Assembly (NCBI RefSeq): GCF_000397205.1
Contig: NC_021237.1
Coordinates: 2,543,001 to 2,607,000, forward strand
DNA length: 64,000 bases
Source: Pseudomonas protegens CHA0
GTDB lineage: Bacteria; Pseudomonadota; Gammaproteobacteria; Pseudomonadales; Pseudomonadaceae
Direction: 5' to 3'
Part shown: piece after piece, positions 60,199 to 64,000 of the stretch
Numbering within the stretch: the stretch's first letter is position 1
How the letters are laid out: the number at the start of each line of letters is the position of its first letter
The notes under the pieces: model-generated
Databases searched by the model: none
What the model saw: only the letters and a program-made list of their open reading frames with translations
Told to the model about the DNA's origin: nothing
Translations under genes and position numbers: made by a program

Positions 60199-61056
60199 AT
60201 GGATTTCAGCGGCAGAACGGCGATTGTCACCGGCGCCGGGCGCGGCCTGGGCTTGAGTTATGCACGGGCCCTGGCCCGTCGTGGTGCCCAGGTGGTGATC
60301 AGCGATTGCGGGAGTGACGGCAGCGGTAGCGGGGCGGATGACAGTGTCGCCCATGATGCGGTGCGGGCCTTGCGGGCCAGCGGTGCCAGGGCGCTGGCCG
60401 ACACCGCCGACCTGGGCACCGAGGCCGGTTGCCAGGGGCTGGTGCAGCGCACCCTGGAGGCCTTTGGCAGCCTGGATATCCTGATTCACAACGCCGGCTG
60501 GGTTGGCTACCAGGCGCTGGAGCAGACCGACGCCGGGTTTCTCGAGCGCATGCTGGGGATCAACCTGTATGCGCCCATCTGGCTGGCCAGGCATGCCTGG
60601 CCCCATCTGCGGCAGTCCGCCGCACCGCGGCTGCTGTTGACCACCTCCGACCGTGCGCTGTACCCGGAATATGCCCAGCCGGGGCTGCTGGCCTACTGCG
60701 CGGGCAAGATGGCCCAGGTCGGGATCATGAATGCCCTGGGCCAGGAAGGGGCGGAGCACGGGATCCGGGTCAACGCGGTGTCGCCGGTGGCCAAGACCCG
60801 CATGTGGGGCGTCAGCGAGGAGCCGCCGGAACTCAAGCCGGACTGGGTGACGCCGGGGGTGCTGTTTCTGGTCAGCGAGCAGTGCCAGGACAGCGGCTAC
60901 ATCCTGCGGGCCAGCAATGGCCAGTTCAGTGCCTGGCGCCCCCAGGAGGCCCCCGGTGTGGATTACCCCCGGGACCTGAAGCGGATCGCGGCGGCCACGC
61001 CGGAGCAGTTCGCCCGGCGCTGGGGGCAGATCAAGCAGCCTTTCATCGGGGCTTGA
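60199..61056 (+). CDS. short-chain dehydrogenase/reductase
   Basis: 285 residues. Cofactor motif TAIVTGAGRGLGLSYARALA (TGxxxGxG), NAG at DILIHNAGWVG, and catalytic YCAGK at about residue 165 with the serine in TTSDRALYPEY. NAD(P) preference is not clear. It overlaps the end of the convergent FAD monooxygenase gene by 14 bp. An aromatic or alicyclic alcohol substrate is a guess from the neighbourhood. AGGAGGG lies 8 bp before the ATG. Confidence 0.88.
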   Translation: MDFSGRTAIVTGAGRGLGLSYARALARRGAQVVISDCGSDGSGSGADDSVAHDAVRALRASGARALADTADLGTEAGCQGLVQRTLEAFGSLDILIHNAGWVGYQALEQTDAGFLERMLGINLYAPIWLARHAWPHLRQSAAPRLLLTTSDRALYPEYAQPGLLAYCAGKMAQVGIMNALGQEGAEHGIRVNAVSPVAKTRMWGVSEEPPELKPDWVTPGVLFLVSEQCQDSGYILRASNGQFSAWRPQEAPGVDYPRDLKRIAAATPEQFARRWGQIKQPFIGA

Positions 61057-62593
61057 GGGAGGGGGCGGCGCTCTGCGGGGAGATCTCCCGTTCGCGGAAG
61101 TAGCGCTCCAGCACGCGCGGGTCGGCCGAGCGCTCGGCCAGGGCCACGTAGGTGTCCGGGCGCAGCAGGTAGAAGGCGTTGCGCGCCAGCCCCGCGGCGG
61201 CATGGGCCGGGCGCCAGTCGAAGGTGCGCAACGGCACCTGGTGCGCGGTGCACCAGTCGCGCAGGGCGTCACTGGTGACGCCGTAGACATGCACCTGCCA
61301 GCCCAGGTACTCCAGGCTGTCGAAGTTGTCGTGTTCACCATCGCGCACCCAGGGCAGGCGGTCGCCGCCGTGCACCGGGCCGACGCCGCCGGCGCTCAGG
61401 GGCATGCCGCGGTAGTTCAGGGTGATCTGCGACACGGTACGGAAGAGAAACTCCCGGGCGCTGTCGAAGGCGGCGATCTTCGGCAGCAGCAGGGGCGCCA
61501 GGCGGGTGCGCGCCAGGTAGGCCACCGGGCCGTCGGCGGTGGCGAAGCTGAACACCCGGTCGGTGGTGGCCACCAGGCGCCGGGCGAACTCCATGCGTTC
61601 GGTGGCGTAGGTTTCCAGCAGGCGTTCGGCACTCTTGCCGCTCAGTACCGCTGCCAGTTTCCAGGCCAGGTTGATGGCGTCGCCGATCCCGGTGTTCATG
61701 CCCTGGCCGCCGGCCGGGCTATGCACGTGGGCGGCGTCCCCGAGGAGGAACACCCGGCCGGTGCGAAACTGCTCGGCCACCCGGTGATGCACCTTGTAGG
61801 TGGAGAACCAGTTGACCTGGGCCACCTCGACCTTGAGCTGGCGCATGGCGCGCTGGCTGACATCCTCGAAGCGCAGGTTCTCCGGGTGCTCGGCACGCTC
61901 GTCGCGCACCGTGCCGATCAGCCGTGCGCGGCCGCTCTGGGCCAGGGGGAACACCGCGAGAAAGTCGGCGTCGTCCAGGTCCACGTGCAACTGGCCGTCG
62001 ATGCTCGGGCCGCTGGCCTGCACATCCGCGACGTAGAACACCTGCTGGTAGGTGCCGCCGGGAAAGCTGGTGCCCAGGGTCTTGCGCACCGTGGAGCGGG
62101 CGCCGTCGCAGCCGGCCAGGTAGAAGGCCTGGCAGTGTTCTTCGCGCCCGTCGGGGCCGCGCAGGCGGGCGTTGATCAGGTGGCCGTGGTCGGTGAAGGC
62201 CAGCAGCTCGGTGTTGCGTTCGACCTCCACCCCCTGCAGCGCCAGGCGTTCGATCAGCAGTTGCTCGTGTTCGTCCTGAGGAAAGATCTGCAGGAAGGGG
62301 TAGGGCGTCAGGTCTTCGCCGATGGCGTTGAACGGCAGGTGGGCGGCGCGCTCGCCCTTGACCCAGAGGTTCACCGCCGGCACATGGTGGCCGCGCTCGA
62401 CGATGGCCCGGGTCAGGTCCAGCTGGCGGTACAGCTCAAGGGTTCGCGCCTGCACCGCCAGGGCCCGGGAGGTAGTGCCCGGGCCCGGGGTCTTGTCGAT
62501 GATCCGCACCTTGACCCCCTGCCGGCGCAGCCAGAGCGCCAGGACCAGGCCGGTGGGGCCGGCGCCGATGATCAGTACGTCGCTGCAATTCAT
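61043..62593 (-). CDS. FAD-dependent aromatic monooxygenase (PHBH fold, MhpA-like)
   Basis: 516 residues. FAD motif DVLIIGAGPTGLVLALWLRR, the DG motif in YLAGCDGARSTVRKTLG, and the GD motif FLLGDAAHVHSPAGGQGMNT. A thioredoxin-like C-terminal region of about 130 residues is typical of MhpA, PgaE and phenol-hydroxylase relatives. It hydroxylates an aromatic ring using NAD(P)H and O2. It is convergent with the SDR gene and followed by a LysE exporter on the same strand. Substrate unknown. Confidence 0.88.
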   Translation of the reverse strand: MNCSDVLIIGAGPTGLVLALWLRRQGVKVRIIDKTPGPGTTSRALAVQARTLELYRQLDLTRAIVERGHHVPAVNLWVKGERAAHLPFNAIGEDLTPYPFLQIFPQDEHEQLLIERLALQGVEVERNTELLAFTDHGHLINARLRGPDGREEHCQAFYLAGCDGARSTVRKTLGTSFPGGTYQQVFYVADVQASGPSIDGQLHVDLDDADFLAVFPLAQSGRARLIGTVRDERAEHPENLRFEDVSQRAMRQLKVEVAQVNWFSTYKVHHRVAEQFRTGRVFLLGDAAHVHSPAGGQGMNTGIGDAINLAWKLAAVLSGKSAERLLETYATERMEFARRLVATTDRVFSFATADGPVAYLARTRLAPLLLPKIAAFDSAREFLFRTVSQITLNYRGMPLSAGGVGPVHGGDRLPWVRDGEHDNFDSLEYLGWQVHVYGVTSDALRDWCTAHQVPLRTFDWRPAHAAAGLARNAFYLLRPDTYVALAERSADPRVLERYFREREISPQSAAPSLKPR

Positions 62594-62644
62594 GGGCTTG
62601 CCCTCGGTAGACGATCAAGGTCATGCAGGCGGCTGCCGCCGGGC

Positions 62645-63259
62645 TCAGCGCTGGGCGAAGGCCAGGTTCAGGCCGAGCCCGGCGAAGCTTGCGGCAAAAC
62701 TGCGGCGCAGCCAGTTCTGCACCTGGGGCGACTCGATCACCGCGGTGCGGAACAGGTTGGCCAGCAGGCCATAGAGCACGAACACGAAGAAGGTCATGGC
62801 CATGAACACGCCGCTCAGGAGCAGCATCTGCGGGATCGGGTCGCTGCCGTCATGGGCGATGAACTGGGGCAGGAAGGCCAGGAAGAAGAGGGTCAGCTTG
62901 GGGTTGAGGATATTCAGCAGGCAGGCCTTGAGCATCAGCGCGCCGGGGCCATGGCTGACGGCGTTGCTGTCCACGGCGAAGGCCGAGCGGTCGCGCCAGG
63001 TGGCGTAGGCCAGGTACAGCAGGTAGGCGACGCCGGCGAACTTCAGGCCCTGGAAGGCCAGCGCGCTGGAGTGCAGGATGGCCGACAGGCCGAGGATCGA
63101 GGCCAGCAGGTGCGGGACAATCCCGGCGGTGCAGCCGATGGCGGTGAACAGGCTGGCGCGCTTGCCGGCCACCAGGGCGGTGGAAATGGTCAGGATCACG
63201 CCGCTGCCGGGAATCAGCACGACGATCAGGCTGGTGATCAGGAAATCCAGGGTCAACAT
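62645..63259 (-). CDS. LysE/RhtB-family exporter
   Basis: 204 residues with six hydrophobic helices. N-terminal LITSLIVVLIPGSGVILTIS and NILNPKLTLFFLAFLPQFI are LysE superfamily signatures. Normally exports amino acids or homoserine lactone-like compounds. It precedes the monooxygenase gene on the same strand by 51 bp, so co-transcription is likely; the link may be incidental or may serve to remove an aromatic product. Start ATG at 63259. Confidence 0.88.
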   Translation of the reverse strand: MLTLDFLITSLIVVLIPGSGVILTISTALVAGKRASLFTAIGCTAGIVPHLLASILGLSAILHSSALAFQGLKFAGVAYLLYLAYATWRDRSAFAVDSNAVSHGPGALMLKACLLNILNPKLTLFFLAFLPQFIAHDGSDPIPQMLLLSGVFMAMTFFVFVLYGLLANLFRTAVIESPQVQNWLRRSFAASFAGLGLNLAFAQR

Positions 63260-63369
63260 CCGGGCATCACTCCATTGAGGGCAGGCGCGGGGTTAGGGCT
63301 GGGCGCCACACCGAGGTCGGGGGTCATCAAAATACACCCAGCCACACCGCCAATAGAAGGATTCTAGCC

Positions 63370-63494
63370 TGTAGCCGCTGCTGAGCCCGCGAAGCTGCGC
63401 AAAGGTCCGCAGGACCTTGCCTGGCGATCTCCCGCCGATCGCGCAGAGGCCTCAGGGTCGCGGCGTCTGCTGCGCAGCCTGCGGCAGCGGCTAC
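63370..63494. repeat. family B intergenic repeat, copy 7
   Basis: About 125 bp with left end TGTAGCCGCTGCTGAGC and right end TGCGGCAGCGGCTACA, and the internal blocks GAAGCTGCGCAAAGG and CCTTGCCTGGCGATC. It lies between divergently transcribed lysE and the DUF1615 lipoprotein genes. Confidence 0.85.
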
Positions 63495-63591
63495 AAGGGC
63501 CGCGGCGGGAACAGCGCTCGCATTCCTTGGTCGAACGCCCCAGCCGCTGCTTTACTTGCACGGCCCTCGCCCAGCCATCTCGCGGAGCCCC

Positions 63592-64000
63592 ATGATTTCC
63601 TCTCGTCTTCTCAGTTGCTTCCTGGGCCTGTCGCTGCTGGCCGGTTGCGCCAGCCAGCGCGGCCCCCAGGCACCAACACTGACCCCCGAACAGACCCAGG
63701 CCCGGATCCTGCGCCTGCTGCCGGCCCAGGTGGCGGACCGCCCGGGCTGGGCCCGGGACATCCAGGTGGCCTTCAGCGCCCAGGGCCTTGAGCCGAGCCA
63801 GAGCAACCTGTGCGCGGTGCTGGCGGTGACCGAGCAGGAGTCCACCTTCCAGGTCGACCCGACGGTGCCGGGCCTGGGGCGCATCGCCCGGCAAGAGATC
63901 GACCGCCGCGCGGCCAAGGTGCATGTGCCGGCGCTACTGGTCAGCGCCGCCCTGCAAGTGCGCGGCCCGGACGGCCAGTCCTACAGCCAGCGCCTGGCCA
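63592..64000 (+). CDS. DUF1615 lipoprotein (5' part only)
   Basis: 136 codons visible; the gene continues past the right edge. Lipoprotein signal (LLSCFLGLSLLAGC, lipobox LAGC) then TLTPEQTQARILRLLPAQVA, AFSAQGLEPSQSNLCAVLAV and TEQESTFQVDPTVPGLGRIA, recognisable as the DUF1615 family of gammaproteobacteria. Function unknown; the TEQESTFQ block resembles a lytic-transglycosylase-like fold. Confidence 0.8.
   Translation, partial: MISSRLLSCFLGLSLLAGCASQRGPQAPTLTPEQTQARILRLLPAQVADRPGWARDIQVAFSAQGLEPSQSNLCAVLAVTEQESTFQVDPTVPGLGRIARQEIDRRAAKVHVPALLVSAALQVRGPDGQSYSQRLA

Noticed and set aside
61202..63367. Plus-strand ORF of 721 codons across the monooxygenase and lysE genes
   Set aside because: Covers two convincing minus-strand genes and has no family features.
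1..64000. tRNA, rRNA, prophage or insertion sequence
   Set aside because: I found no tRNA-like TTCGAATCC arm with a matching acceptor stem, no transposase or integrase ORF, and no phage structural gene. I could not run a covariance search, so a small RNA could be missed.

Overview
The window looks like chromosomal DNA of a fluorescent Pseudomonas (P. fluorescens complex, possibly the P. protegens / P. chlororaphis side). The evidence is high GC, REP palindromes of the GTAGGAGCCGGCTTGCCGGCGAA type, and Pseudomonas-typical gene sets: HglS, FtrA plus rhodanese, a DUF6555 protein, glcCDEFG, and a FecI/FecR-linked siderophore receptor. I saw no phage, insertion sequence, CRISPR array, rRNA or tRNA. 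The species is an inference.

Layout. 1-8.5 kb: start of a secreted FAD oxidoreductase, the 2-oxoadipate dioxygenase HglS, an alpha/beta hydrolase, a MASE2-GGDEF cyclase, then a corrinoid-uptake operon (btuB, [2Fe-2S] protein, btuF) behind a clear cobalamin riboswitch. 8.5-16 kb: a seven-gene minus-strand catabolic cluster: RpiR regulator, cysteine hydrolase, glutamine-synthetase-like ligase, N-formylglutamate amidohydrolase-like protein, APC permease, and a second pair of arginine succinyltransferase subunits. Its substrate is unknown to me and it is the best candidate here for an undescribed pathway. 16-24.5 kb: a variant histidine phosphatase, cobF, ftrA/rhodanese, an arginine/lysine-type binding protein, a zinc acylase and small envelope proteins.

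24.5-28.5 kb: folE, a chalcone-isomerase-like protein and a DUF3833 lipoprotein behind an AT-rich leader. The leader carries TGTACA sites (LitR/PplR-like) and a structured RNA ending in a terminator. A DCC-family protein and mntH follow. 28.5-36 kb: a LysR gene divergent from a two-gene DMT pair, then the glycolate oxidase operon glcDEFG with divergent glcC and a palindromic operator between them. 36-45.5 kb: metallothionein, an AraC regulator, XapX and a quinone oxidoreductase, a nucleoside uptake pair (NUP and Tsx) behind a PurR-like box, selD-selU, and a DUF318 permease.

45.5-52 kb: an IclR gene divergent from an amino-acid-type ABC transporter that is translationally coupled to a FAD amine oxidase, then a periplasmic phosphatase-like protein and a GST. 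52-59 kb: a PhzF protein coupled to an unknown exported protein, a zinc-type hemB, and a Fur-boxed FecI/FecR/TonB-receptor iron system. 59-64 kb: a LysR gene divergent from an SDR, a FAD monooxygenase, a LysE exporter and the start of a DUF1615 lipoprotein.

Two repeat families fill many gaps. Family A is REP/BIME. Family B is about 125-150 bp with GTAGCCGCTGCCGAG-type inverted ends. Both begin with GTAG, and at least seven genes use that TAG as their stop codon.
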